A stretch of 64,000 nt of DNA from Gibbula magus (Eukaryota; Mollusca; Gastropoda; Trochida; Trochidae): contig OW388291.1 in NCBI GenBank assembly GCA_936450465.1, positions 36,990,656 to 37,054,655 of the forward strand, given 5' to 3'. The notes beneath the pieces were generated by a model. The model saw nothing but the letters and a program-made list of their open reading frames with translations. It had not been told where the DNA came from and did not search any database. How positions within the stretch are numbered: position 1 is the first letter of the stretch; the number at the start of each line of letters is the position of its first letter. The position numbers and the translations under genes are program-made. Shown piece after piece: positions 11,931 to 24,249 of this stretch.

Positions 11931-13077
11931 GACCGTGCCGCCACGTAACGAGCAACAGTTCGGTTGAGCGAAACCTAGATAGAGTTAGCTCCCTTGAGGT
12001 CTTCTGAACCGGATGCAAGACTGTCCCCAGTTTCATTGTTTACACCCGTCAAGACCCACCTTATAGTTTCGCCAATTACCAGACGAATACCTATAGGAAT
12101 GCAGCTCAATTGTGACGACGGCAACTGATGGTTTACACAATCAACCATATGGCTCGATGGTGGAGGGATCTTTGAGGCGTCATGGCTTGCTATGTTTCTA
12201 TTGCCGTTTTGGTGCGAGATGTGAGGTAAAGAGGTACTGTAGTCTGTACTGAGTTATGTCGGGTAAAGCTACGCAGCTAAGAATTAAACGAACCATTTAT
12301 ACCAGCAGAATATTTTACATGTGAAAAATCTATCTTAAGATGAACGTTAAGTCTACAGTACACTACAGTCATATAAACATTTTAAGTTGAATTGCTAAAT
12401 GCATTGACACTGAAAGTAATCAAATGACTAGCCCCCAATTCCCATATGTCATATTCCCATATAAGTGTAGCCTAAAGTTACGCAGTCAGAGTTGGACTAT
12501 CCTAAATTTCCAATTCGATGATAAATGTTAAAAGCATTTGCAGAAGCTGATAGAAGGACAAAATGCTAATGAAATTATTTTGGTTTCCTTTGACATTTGG
12601 TATGTGACAGAGCAAAATGTTTTATTATCATTACGCTTTTTTAAAATGTTCGGTAATTTGTTGCTATTTTGGTCATTGGGTCATTGTAAAAGCTTTCACC
12701 TGCTAGAAACAATAAATGTCTTCTAAACTTTCCAAAGGAAACAATAAGTGAAGTCAATGCACTCTCTACATATTTACTTATGTTGTATTTGTGGCAGTGC
12801 ATATCTTTACTCGGCATTACAGTCCTAATATGGTACTGGCGACTGTCCCACTGCAATTAGCCGTGTACTAGCTGCCAGGATACATGTGAAGAGCCCTTAA
12901 AATGTCCCTCTAAATCCTAAATCTTACCGTTTTTGGCTACACGATTGATATTTAATTTAATTCCTGATTTGCAGCCTTACAGTTCAGCGGTTATTCTCTC
13001 ATTTATATTTCAGACGTAAAGTATTTCAATCAATCGCAAAGGACTTGAATTCGCACTTTCCATTTAAGTTTTAAGGT
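11931..13077. other. Array unit alpha sequence with SINE remnant at 12,780-12,890
   Basis: 12,830-12,960 matches 26,450-26,650 and 39,120-39,250, where an old SINE lies within block j. The rest has no recognisable feature. Confidence 0.45.
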
Positions 13078-13079
13078 TA

Positions 13080-13636
13080 AAGGTACATCCATTGTGTTGT
13101 TGGGGGTAATATATTGCAAACGTTATAAATGGTGTTACCGAGAAATACCGACTGCTACCGAAATCTACCATTTTGATGATAGTAGACTTAGCACATTGAC
13201 AATATGAAGGTAAAAAGTAAAGATTTCTGATCGAAACTGGACAATGCACACACGTAGAGCCTGTGGCGTGCTAATGAGTCAAACGTAATTTTGGAATCTT
13301 ATTTATAACAGATAAAATGACAAATTTAGGTTAATCATGTTTAGTAGGTCACATCCTCGATAATCCAGCGCTATTGTTCCGATAAATCTACACACAAGCG
13401 CTTGTGTGTAGATTTATCGGAACAATAGCGCTTGATTATCGAGGATGGTCATAGAATAGGCCATGTAAATGGGACGTGCAGTTTCGGTTTCTGCGCATGC
13501 ATATGATGTTACTCGATTTTAATTGGGAACTAGTAATTCTAATATATTTGGCGATTGGGGATGTATACAGCACATATGGTGAGTCGGAACGTATTAAAGC
13601 CAAATAAAATGTTATGAAACACAATGGACACAAAGC
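13080..13636 (-). mobile_element. Non-autonomous DNA transposon, inverted relative of the 53.8-kb element
   Basis: The left end AAGGTACATCCATTGTGT is preceded by TA. The right end is worn (AAACACAATGGACAC near 13,617). The interior matches the reverse complement of 54,668-55,037 through phrases such as GAGTCAAACGTAATTTTGG and GGGACGTGCAGTTTCGG. A TA target with ~20-bp terminal inverted repeats fits a Tc1/mariner-like origin, but no transposase is present. It sits inside array block j and is absent from the equivalent places at 26.8 and 39.4 kb. A 96-bp palindrome is inserted in it. Confidence 0.75.
13352..13447. mobile_element. 96-bp near-perfect palindrome with 4-bp target duplication
   Basis: Two 48-nt arms meet with no spacer (centre between 13,399 and 13,400) and have a single mismatch. 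GTCA flanks both sides (13,348-13,351 and 13,448-13,451). The related element at 54.7 kb has one uninterrupted TGAC (54,763-54,766, opposite strand) at the same place. This is therefore an insertion with a 4-bp duplication into a once-intact transposon. No larger relative is seen in the window. Confidence 0.85.
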
Positions 13637-13708
13637 ACCATGTGCGCCAAGAATAGCATACTCAGCTGTGGTACTGTATGCATCATGACTAACTGAACCC
13701 TCGTGTTA

Positions 13709-14960
13709 CCATCAATCGCACAGGACTTGATCACATTCACACTTTCCTTTTAAGTTTTATTGTCAGTGGAAACTCACGTCCTGCATTCTAATGTCAAATA
13801 TCGATGAAACGACCCGCTTGTTTTCAGACACAATGGCACCATGTGGATCTATGGCTCTGTATAAATCCCAACTACCAGACCCCCTTGTGTTTAATTAGAA
13901 GGATTTGTCATTGATTTATTGTTGATGACCCACGTGAGGCTTTTCTTAATTGATTAATGTATTCAATAAATGAATTTTCAACGAAAGTGTAAAATATAAT
14001 TGCATCAGTTGTGTAGAAGATTAATACGAAATGCGTACTTTCTTTTTCTTATAAATGTGTTAATAGTGTTTTTATTTGTAATAATTAGTAAATTTGTTAT
14101 GCCAAAAATGGATTGACATGTATCTACGAAAGACAAAACCAGACCAAGTTTTTGCTGAATGTTGCACAGATGTTCAAACAGCAAACTCGGGTTATTATTA
14201 TTTATACAATGTCTATTATGATTGGTTAGTATGAGTTTTCAGTCATATTATATCATTGGCTGAAGGGTGAACAGAAAATTACATGTCTATAAAATAGGTA
14301 TCACCCATGAAATATTCACGATGCATGTGTCCTCAAAGGAACAGAAGCATTGATGTTAACAAACGAGGGGAAAATATTAAGCTCACAACTGAAATTGTTT
14401 ATAAATAAATTCTGAATTAATGCTAAAACTATCAAGGTCTTAATACAACCCTTAATGATACTTGACTAAAAGAAAAAATTCAGTTTATCAACAAATTAAC
14501 AAAATGTAGAATGAGTTTTAAGTTTCATTATTTGACAATTAAGGCAAATATTGAAGTTGGATGTTTTGATGAAATGTTGAATGCTCGGGAGGTAAGTGTT
14601 GTGATGCCAAAAGTAAAATTGTAAAAAAGTCGATTTCGTTTAGCTAAAGCATGACATTTCAAATTGATGTATTTTTAGCTTGACATATACTAATTGGCAC
14701 TTCAGCATGAAGAAAAGTGAGTGTCTATTTCAATTACATCATTAAATGATTTTCTTTTATAAGAGACTGAACGTCACTGTACTTGAAATGGCAGATGCTG
14801 ATCAGAATTTGATCTGATTTCAAAATTGACAGAAAATAGTTTCTTTTCCGTCACTTGGTGGTTATTGGCACTTTTTTGCTCGTTTGGCCTGAACGGCAAG
14901 ATGTGTTTATTGCATGGCATGGTCCGTCGTTCCAACTGTTAATAATATTTTCGGTTTGTG
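13709..14960 (+). repeat. Array blocks j (end) and k (fragment), copy in unit alpha
   Basis: 13,709-13,930 repeats the ATCAATCGCACAGGACTTG...CACCATGTG stretch seen at 26,725-26,940 and 39,353-39,560. 14,680-14,850 (AAATGGCAGATGCTGATCAG) matches 28,930-29,080 and 41,180-41,310. The piggyBac fragment found upstream of block k in the other two units is missing here. Confidence 0.65.
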
Positions 14961-14964
14961 ACTT

Positions 14965-15870
14965 TTTAGCTCCTCAAGCACGATTGGATTAGGGCACGGT
15001 ATGGCGTCCGGCGTTCGTCAATCAATCCGTAAATTTTTTCGAGTTCTTTTCCAGAAGCAATGGCTCTGGAGAACTGAAATTTTATGTAGATTTGGTGACC
15101 CCATGACCCCAAATATGGGTCACTGGAGTCACAATCTGAAAAAATATTTTAATCTTCTTCTCCTGTACCAAAAGGTCTAGAAAGCTGAAATAACGTGTAC
15201 AAACTCACAGTCTGATTAAAATCGACGGTTTTCCGTGGAATAAAAAATGCAAAATAGTGCATCTACCGGGATACGAACTCGTTCGTGGGTTTCCACGCCA
15301 AACCGTCTGAAAGCACCCCGTACACTAGCGTGTTCGGGCGCAATTCAGCTAGCCAATCAAAAGATGCCCAACAAATGCTTTCGGTGCGAGAAACTAGGGG
15401 CAGATAACTCCAAACAGCTATCCTTTTGTCCGTTCCGAATGCTTTCAAAACCGCAACCGTTTAAATACTATGATGTGATTGGTCAGCTATTTGACTGGGT
15501 TTTGGCTGCGCTAAACTGGTTCTGAACACACGTCTATACGGGGTGTTCTCAGACCTTGTGGCGAGGAATCTACAGAACCTATTCGTATCCCGGCAGATGC
15601 AAAATTTTGCAAATTTTATTCCTCGGAACAAGGTCGATTTTAATCAGACTGTACAAACTCATTGGCTAATGGGGATTCTAAATAGTAGATTTGGTGACCT
15701 ATGACCCCATGTTTAGGTCACCCTGGGGTCATCATGACCTAGAGACCTACTTTCATCTTTTTCTCCAGTTTGAAAAGCCATTGACTCCTTAGCCAATGAG
15801 GATTCAAAATTGTAGCTTTAGTTGCCGCAAATATGATCACACGGGTCCCGACCAAAAAGACCCAATTTTC
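14965..15870. repeat. Long interspersed repeat interrupted by a MITE
   Basis: GATTTGGTGACCCCATGACC-type phrases occur before (15,090-15,130) and after (15,680-15,740) the 444-bp insertion, and the sequence resumes exactly across it. This is an internally repetitive, non-coding family like those at 230-760 and 61.7-62.6 kb, but with different phrases. Confidence 0.55.
15208..15651. mobile_element. 444-bp long-TIR element with 10-bp target duplication (Mutator-like MITE)
   Basis: It begins CAGTCTGATTAAAATCGAC and ends with the reverse complement. Terminal inverted similarity extends ~70-100 bp inwards (GCATCT.CCGGGATACGAA). TACAAACTCA is present directly at 15,198-15,207 and 15,652-15,661. Long TIRs with a 9-10 bp duplication are the hallmark of Mutator-like elements, so a non-autonomous MULE is the best reading. 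An 8-9 bp class such as hAT or Merlin is less likely. The open frames inside (15,247-15,525 and its antisense) have no domain. Confidence 0.85.
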
Positions 15871-17613
15871 ATCTTTTCTCAATTACTGAAATGTTTGAAT
15901 TTGATGAATTATGATGAATTCTCCTAGAAAATGTACATTTCGTAATTTATTTAGTTTATTCTTTGAAGCCTGATGAGCTACAGAGCCAATGGCTATTTTC
16001 TTTTGAACCACGGACTCGTGAGAGCTGACATAATGTGTATAGATTGATTGGACAATGGCGTTCATATGCTTATAGTTTCGTCCTTTAACTTCGCTAACTT
16101 ATTTAACTATTTATAATAACAACTTTTGCTTTGTGAAAATGACATTAATGGTCATTATAAATTGATAATAAGTGATGAGATGTGAAATTGTGCGTAATTA
16201 TTTTAATTTATTCTAATTCTTACGCTTTGCGCTGGATAATTGCCATTTCTCTATTAAGAAAGAACCGTTTCACACTTATATCAAGCAGAATTTACTTTAA
16301 CACTTAGTGTGCTATCATCATAGTGTCTTCTTGACAGAACAATTGAACATATCCTTCTGATTTGGCATTTATTGGCTCATATTAAGTGTGTTTAAGTGAA
16401 GAAGATTCCTTGAGGTTTTTATTCTGGCAATGAATATGAAGCGAACTAACTGACCGAGAGTTTGGGGAAAAGATGGCCAATCAGAGCATTTCATTATCGA
16501 ATTTGTGATTTTGTGTCAAAACAGTTATAGATTGTCATAAGGAACTATTCTATATTTAATGCACTCTATACCAGCTATAACTTACACTTTAAGAAACTAT
16601 ACAATGTCCATTGAAAATGTTAATTTCCTGCTGTACAGTTCTGTCTAGGTCTATAGTATCCCATTTTCTATTTCTGAAGATATACAGGCAAGACATGGCA
16701 TGAATGAAAACATTTCTCAAGGATTTGCCCTTTTGGATGGACCCAGTTTGAATTAAGTCTGCTATGGAATTTGGATCCAGTTTGCTCCATCTGCTATGGG
16801 ATGCTATATACACAAAACACAAAGACTGCAGTCGCCAATAAAGCTAAAAGCATTTGTGGTCGACCTACACTCAACAATTCTATGTGACTGTGGAGATAAT
16901 CTTCGCGGTTGGCATGTTTAATTGACGCAATGTAGAATATTAAGCATACATGCTGGAATTCATTACGACTACCAGAGCTAACTGACATGCGAATAAAATA
17001 GAATTGACTGAACCCACACTGTGCACTTTAGTGAAAAAAAAATTAGGCAAATAAACAGCATCCAATAAAGTTTCCAATCCGCCGGCAGATCTCGTTAAAA
17101 TCAGTTAATGATTACAGCTTGTGATTAACAGTTTACCCATTCAGTCACCAAGATTTCGTTTTAGAATATTCGTATTTATATTTAGTCTTGGGCATATTTG
17201 CATCTTTCCTTTTTCTGTGGGAATCACTTACTTTTTTACTACTATTTTATAATTAAGTAAACTTTCAGAATATCATGAATCATCATATCAGCTTAACAGG
17301 CGAAAGAACTTCTTAAAAATACCTAAAACTCATTTTAATTGAAAGCATTTCCTGCTTTAGAAATCACTCACGTCAGGAATGTATTACCAAAAACGCCTTA
17401 CTTGAAATGTTTAAGCGTGGTAAATAAATAAAAACAGAGCACATGATGTAGATAATGGCAATCTGAATGTACAACAGAGCTATATATTTTCGACTGAACA
17501 AAATTACACCTATTTTCATTATTAAAATTATTCATGTGCCATTTTAAATAATGCCAATCCTTGTAAGATATAAGGTTTGTTTTCTTTCAGTTGTATATCA
17601 ATGAATAGTTCGT

Positions 17614-17618
<5 letters not shown>
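15871..17618. other. No feature recognised
   Basis: AT-rich with frequent stops. Open frames at 15,883-16,065 and 16,589-16,988 (minus) overlap each other and have no recognised domain. No terminal repeats seen. Confidence 0.4.

Positions 17619-17693
<75 letters not shown>
17619..17693. repeat. (TC)n microsatellite, 75 bp
   Basis: An uninterrupted TC dinucleotide run. It produces the artefactual alternating Arg-Glu stretch in a minus-strand frame (17,528-17,764). Confidence 0.98.
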
Positions 17694-17695
<2 letters not shown>

Positions 17696-18049
17696 CATAT
17701 TGGTTTGAAATTGCAAGCGGTTCACAAAGTAATGGCCAAATGATATTGCAGTGTCACAATTCATGGTATGATATGTTTAAAGAAAAGATATTTTCTGCAT
17801 GAACAAAAATTTTAAAAAATGCTTTCCGTAATGACTACTTTACACCAGAAGCTCTGACATTCGGTGAAGAAATATTGGAATTCTGTCTCAAAAGATACAT
17901 GAAGGCTCAAACAAACAAAGGCAGTCAGTAAAGGAAAAACATCGTATATTTCGTCGCATACAATACAGTACAATACCATTTAAAAAAACAACAACTTGTA
18001 TTCTGTGTTTGAAATCTAAATATCCCAAGTACTCGTGGCGATGTAATAA

Positions 18050-18740
18050 ACTTTTATATGCCAGTTATGGTTATTTTATTACTTTTCGTACAAAATTATG
18101 ATGTCTTTGTCGCTTACAAATATTGTTTCTTTTTATCTTTGGGATAGAAGTGTCTGATCTGTGTAGTTCAAAGAGCCATCGACCTTGAGGTGTGTTGGCG
18201 CATGAGATAAACTATTTACCACTAATTTGAAGCCAGACTTTCAAACTTGTAACTTCTTTGCTTCTACGTCTCAGATATAAAGTCTATCAAACGAATCTAA
18301 GTGAGCAAATTGTGCTTTTGACGTGTGCAGAAGGAAACCTTAGATCCTCTTGAAACAAGTGTCTAAAAACATCGTCAAACATTCTCGATGTGATTTTATC
18401 GAATTATCTCATACGATGAGAAGTACATGTACGCTCTCTTATGGTGCTCTCTTATGTTTCGCCCAACTCATGCAAGAAATAGCAAATTTTTTCAATTCTC
18501 ATCAAATGGCTTCATATTTGCTAGAGTATGTCTTATTGTATCCAATTATTGGTGATATGATTCATCCCCGACTTAAACCACTAGATAATTGCTGATTTAT
18601 GAATAAGACAAAAGAAAGCCCCATTACCTAAAAACACTATCAAATACACTTGGCCATGTTTCACAATAGCATCTCTTAAGACCATTTGTAATCAAGCCAT
18701 CGCTATTCTGCAGATATTGCCCATGAATACAGACACGTTT
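18050..18740 (+). repeat. Array block 'l' (copy 1)
   Basis: GTAGTTCAAAGAGCCATCGA and TTTGAAGCCAGACTTTCAAA recur in the same order at 29,470-29,560 and 41,745-41,830. The three copies differ by substitutions and small indels. No coding frame is kept. Confidence 0.8.
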
Positions 18741-20939
18741 AGTAAAGACGTACTCACAACTTCATTATCATGGTAAGATACTTTTATTTATCCTATCTAT
18801 TTATAAGTCGGTTCAAATACACTTTGGGTGCTGAAATAACTTTTTAAGATTGTTTTTGACAATCATACAATTTAAATATTTATAAAAATACAGAAATTTA
18901 ATAAATAAAGATATTGTCGACATTGAATGTGTGTTCCTCAGAAATATAAATAGATTATGTTGTTAACGTGGCCTCTGAACATATGAAGATTGTTTCAGTC
19001 GTATTATTGCTCCTGACTTGCAATATTTTGTATGGCAGCGTTTCTTTACATGATCATACAAAGGCTATTCGAAAGAGATGTATCCTCATGTGCATGTCTG
19101 TCTGTTCTTGAGCTGGCTGCAGCGTTCAATAATTTGCGTTGATCCTAATCCAGCATAGATTTCTGTTACAGAATGTGGATGAAAACTGATATACCATCCA
19201 TGGATTAATATCAATTGATAAATCCATTTAAATAATATATTATGACAATTAAGAAACGTGTAAACCGTCCGAAATTATTTCAAAAGTATATCTCAATAAC
19301 TTGAGTAGGAAACATCATTTTGGGTGTTGAACTAACCTATATGATGGAATTCAACTCCAAGGTTCAAATGATTGCTGAAGTTTAGACCAAAGACGGTCTG
19401 ATGTTTTAACTTTGTGTCTTTTCCGAAGCATCACTAACAAAACTATATAACTTAGTAACTTCAAATGTGGATGTTACCTCAATAATAAGAGGAGGATTAA
19501 TACCGTACCGCGTTTCTGTCTGATGCTTCTGACAGGTGTTCTACAGGGAGGTCTCCTACACCACTGATGATACCATCAATCTCGCAAACATGGCAGACAA
19601 AAGCCTTTCCCTGGTTCTGAATACATGTTCTTCTAAATGTAGAAATATATGGGTCCGCCAAAGTAAATAATTTTACTACATGTTACATATCTTATATAGT
19701 TTAGAGAGATGAATCAATATTTCAATAACATCCAGCCGACCTTCACGAAGGTTTGAAGGCAACATTTGAATATTGGTATCTCAAACACAAACTTAACGTC
19801 TTTGTAGACACACATCCTTTCTTTGATCTCATTGATGGAAACTGTTGCCTTGGTGTTCTTCAAAGAGCCATTGATATTGACATGTGTCAAGAACATGAGA
19901 AATACAACTTACAACCAACTTACAACCGAGTGAGTCAGTTATTGTTAACCACCCCTTATGCAGTATTGTTTGACTACTGTTTGACTCATTTGATCAAACT
20001 ATAGAGGTACATGGCAACCTCTGTAATTGGTTATTTTACAACATATTCAGTACATATTTTCCCGATTTCCAAAGACTACATACCATATAGTATTAAGAAT
20101 ATATATTGGAAATTATCAACAATGTACATTTCCACCTACAAAATATCTCAAAACAACATTACTGATTTCCTCAAGTTTCACACCACGTTCGATATTGATC
20201 GCACTGCTGATATTATTTTTCCGAAAAAAAAATCATTTAGAACTAAAGGTGTCAGTTTCAATATCATTGCAATTCGGATTGAACCTCCAATTTAATTGAG
20301 TATTGCGTGAGCTACCTGAAAAAGTTTAACTTGCATGAAGATCACTTCTTCGCATATTCATGTGCTAATACTGAGTATGCGTGGAAGGAAATAACAAAAA
20401 ATAGTCATAGGCCCTGTAGTTCAATAGCATTTGAAAAACAATATATCAGGGTCCACAAGGCAGCATTATATGCTTGGCTAAGTATTGTAGTAGTCTATGA
20501 TATTCTAGGTATTTCAGAAATATTTGTTCAGCGTTCAATCTCAATTACCACAAACATTGTGAAGCTAAATAAATGACTGACCAATTAAATTTTGAGGAGG
20601 TAAGTTTGTGAATAATTGATGTTTGTACATTTTCAATTTCAAAACTTTTAAGTATTTATGAAATATAATTATACTGGAATATTTTCTTCTCATATGTGTG
20701 AACTCAACTACATAGGGAGACAGCATCGTAACATACGTATCACTGATTGTAATTATCTCCGATCTTTATAACAAATATTGTAACTTATGTTGCGTTCTTC
20801 AAAAATCAAATATATCACAGTTTATTAGATTAGATCATTATATGCCCGAATTTCTCACTAAAACGATGTTGATGATCTGGAAGTACAATAAAATCAATAA
20901 AACACGTTTAGTATCTGAAAAGTGAAATTTAAGTGTCAG

Positions 20940-21370
20940 TGAATCGCTCATGATGTAATTAAGGATTCAGCCCTTTGGGTTTTTTAGGTTTTATTATTAT
21001 TATTATTTGCACCAATATTATGTCCATTCTACAGCACATACGGCTGCAGATAATTCAATGACAGCCCTGACCATAAACTCGCAAAAATTAGCTTTTGGGC
21101 CCAACGTTTCAGCCATTAAGGTTCACTTCGTATCCATAATTCAGGAACATACCCATCGAATTGAAATATCTTTTCCTCATTCATGTGGTGTCTGAGGACA
21201 CTTCGCTTAGCTCACACTTAGGGCTAGTCTCTCCCCTGTATACACCGACCTGCCTCCTTTAAGTGGGATTCTAGGCACAGTATGTCTAGTCAACAGATAG
21301 GTAATTAAATAATGGTACGTTTTTTTTTAATTTAACGTAATTATTTATACTAACCTATTGACTAGAACTA
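20940..21370. other. Insertion between array blocks e and f, unit beta
   Basis: Starts near a short (TTA)n run (20,992-21,006) and is absent from the same position in units gamma and delta. It includes an inverted pair TCTAGTCAA / TTGACTAGA around 21,285-21,366. It may be a retroposed fragment with a TTA tail; the class is unknown. Confidence 0.4.
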
Positions 21371-22379
21371 CGCTCTAGTGCTGTCCAACCTCTTCGCCAT
21401 CGTCTGCCTTTGATCCTGTTCTGAGAGTGAAGGATCATGTGAGTGACGTCACCAGACGACCAAGTTCCTATCCCATTGGGAGTCATTTTACCTTCGCTGC
21501 CAAGCTACTATCGGTTTTCAAGACTCAACCCAATCAGCAATGGTACACATGAACTGTAATATATATATTATTTATTTTCAAACGGCTTCCCTTAAGTTGG
21601 GAAATAATGTGGAAAAGTCTAGTCTGATGGTTTCATTGGCCTTTCTCAGGAAATCTCAACACCCTGACGTAACTTCTGATTGCAATGTGTTCGCTTCGCT
21701 GGTGAACATTCAACCTTTTTTTTTAACAAAGTGACAGGGCTATTGTGAAAATTCATTGTTAGCATCTATTATTTACGAGGAAGTAATCATCCTAAAATGA
21801 ATGGTCACACATTTTTTACATTTCAAAGATAAAACGTAGTAAAACGTCCATATATTTTGTTTCTAAAAGGACCTGCATTTTAAACTTTAACTGAATACAC
21901 TGGGCAAAGGGTTTGACACACTCGCTGAGTTAACCTTGTGATTTGTTCCACTAGTAACCATTGATCATAACTGATATAACAGGGCAGCTGGGTCTTTCGG
22001 AAATTCAAGGTAATGTCAGTTGAAACAATGTAAATTTCAAATGACTCAGAATGTCATTTATGACAGAATTTCGACAAAACTTGTGAATGACAGATAATAT
22101 AGTGTTATCTGCTTTCAGACACTGAATGTATTTTCAAATGAACTCTCAGATTGATTGCATCTCCACCTTGAAAAGTCATTCCTCGGCCAATTAGTAAATG
22201 AGACTATTTCTTCATTCATTATTTGTTAAAGCTGAATAAAGAGTGAAAATAAACAAAAAAAGAGAAACTAAGTCATTGCAATCGATTGCTGCAGATCCTT
22301 CACACATGAAGCTATGCTACTCATTCTCTTAACATATGAGAACTGATTGAAGGGCGAGATGATTTTGGGTTTAACACTG

Positions 22380-22610
22380 CTTTCAAGAGTATTCCATTTC
22401 ATTATGGAGGCACCATCATTGTGGCCATGCATCTTGATGAAACAGTGAGCCTTGGCTGGAACGTGTTAACCTATGGTACTGCAATGAGATGTTCTGTCCC
22501 AAGACATACTTACATGGAGAACAGTTGTTCAAAACAGATCGCGGGACATCTTCACGCAAGGCCAAATGCCCGAGCCACTGTGAAATCAAGACATTATATA
22601 ACATTATAGA
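22380..22610 (+). repeat. Old SINE copied with the array (block g)
   Basis: CCTTGGCTGGAACGTGTTAACC, TATGGTACTGCAATGA and GCCACTGTGAAATCAA follow the antisense order of the SINE seen at 50.8-51.05 kb. Orthologous decayed copies lie at 35.12-35.42 and 55.48-55.68 kb, so the insertion predates the duplication. Confidence 0.6.
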
Positions 22611-23224
22611 CAGTTTTCGATATCCCCAAAACATGCAACAGTGTTGAGATTTATATAAGAGTGATTCATCAATGAATAATGCATTGTGTAGACTCTTGCA
22701 CTCTGAGAGCATTGCAAGGATGAGAAAGAGTATATGAGGTCAAAGGATGTTTGCAATATTAGTTCACTAATAACACATTGTGAAACACATAGGTTACTCA
22801 CGTGGTTACTCACGTAATTTATTCACACACAACCTATTTTCTTGCGCCAGCAATAGAGATCGCTGATTCGTTAAAGAACATTGTGCAATCAGTGACGTTG
22901 TTTCAAAGTAAACATTTGGTCTGTTCCAGTAAGCCTAGACCAGGCTAGAGTTCAATCACATGTGCAATATACAGTTCTTACTTTCTCGAGTTAGTAAAAC
23001 AGTTGAAATATTTATTATTGGTTAGATTAAAGGATGGCATCTGTGTTGCATATTGTCATGGGTTATGTGGGATGAAATGACTGGAGTAATATTTGTGGTG
23101 AGATAAGGATTGTGTTAATATCATGCAATATGGTGAAACATGTGATCATTGACTGGTATTTGCAACGCACATTGCAATCTGGCACTAACCTATGCTGGCA
23201 CATAAATGTATGTTGCTAAAAGTA

Positions 23225-23345
23225 ACCCTCATAACAACCTTCACCGGGTACCGATCTGTACTACATAGGACATTTTCATTATAATTACCGAGGGTGACAT
23301 CATAAGTCTCTCACTTCAAATTTTCATATTATCTATTCAGGATGT
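23225..23345 (-). repeat. SINE core repeat (block i)
   Basis: CAACCTTCACCGGGTACC...CCGAGGGTGACATCATAAG...CAGGATGTTGGT. Further copies lie at 36,815-36,990 (array) and 60,120-60,310 (outside the array). The core phrase (reverse of AAATGGGTACCTGG) is shared with the SINE nested in the Tc1 element at 45.1 kb. Confidence 0.6.
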
Positions 23346-23583
23346 TGGTTACTGGGACCAACATTCGCTTCTATTATTTATCATATGTCACTCAAGCTAT
23401 ACCACGTGCCATCAGGTCTCTTGTGGTTATTTCTGGTGGGGTTAGTTAATTTTGTTCCTTTAACATATTGTCATTCCAATTTGTTTTTTCAAATAACCTC
23501 AATGGCACACACTTTTGTTAAACTTCAAATACTTACATGTAAAGAATAAACGCACCAATCATTTGACGTTTGAGTGTCTACTT

Positions 23584-23870
23584 TCAACAGGTGATGGGCA
23601 TCTTCTTTATAATCTCGTTGCGTGCGTCCAGTGAAGTAACATAATTACACCAGAGAAGTTGAATGATGGATTGAATCACAACCTTGTAGCAGAAACTGTC
23701 CCAGGAGAGAAATACAATCTCTAGGTCGGTCTCCTTTCTAATAGAACTTGTTGGGACTAACGTTTCGAAGTTATAATTGAAGAATGTTGTTAGACAGCCT
23801 TGACAACACGTTATGCAATGATCCATACTGGAGAATTGAGGAATTCGAATTGACAGACAGGTGACTAGGT
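23584..23870 (-). repeat. Array block 'A' (copy 2)
   Basis: Open on - over the block and ending at a TGA homologous to that of the 5.5-kb copy; about 11% different from the copy at 37.2 kb over 240 bp, with mostly replacement differences. No domain recognised. Confidence 0.6.
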
Positions 23871-24249
23871 TTGTCTTCTGTACAGGACACAGGACTGCGA
23901 TGACTTCATTCATAAGCACAGGAACGTGCAGGGAGATTCAAACAATTTGATATACTTCAAATGCATTTCTCCATTAGACAACCTCTTACCTAAAATGATC
24001 ATATACATGGACTGGTTGATTTCAATTGACGGTTAGAATGTTTTTTTAAAATAAATTCTCAACTCGATTTTGTGTAATTGTTTCTATATGTCAAAGGATC
24101 AAAATGTGATAGGATGTAACACACATCAATAACAATATTGATGATTCATGACATTTACAGATAGGTTTTAATAAATTCATTGAGACATCTAAAGATAATG
24201 CGTTAACAAATAAACATAATTAGTTCTCTTCTCGTGAGACTTTTCTTTA

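Larger units (their letters stand above)
10645..18740 (+). repeat. Array unit alpha, second half, direct orientation
   Basis: Carries the blocks called j (10.65-10.9 and 12.8-14.3 kb), k (14.68-14.85 kb) and l (18.05-18.74 kb) in the same order as 25.3-30.7 and 38.3-42.3 kb. Part of block j is itself duplicated: the AGGACTTGA...CACTTTCC stretch appears near 13,040 and 13,722. Later insertions at 13.08 kb and 15.21 kb interrupt the unit. Confidence 0.75.

Noticed and set aside
15247..15525. 92-aa plus frame and 61-aa minus frame in the 444-bp element
   Set aside because: Too short and without any transposase motif; the element is non-autonomous.
17528..17764. Minus-strand frame with a long Arg-Glu repeat
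   Set aside because: It is only the (TC)n microsatellite read as protein.
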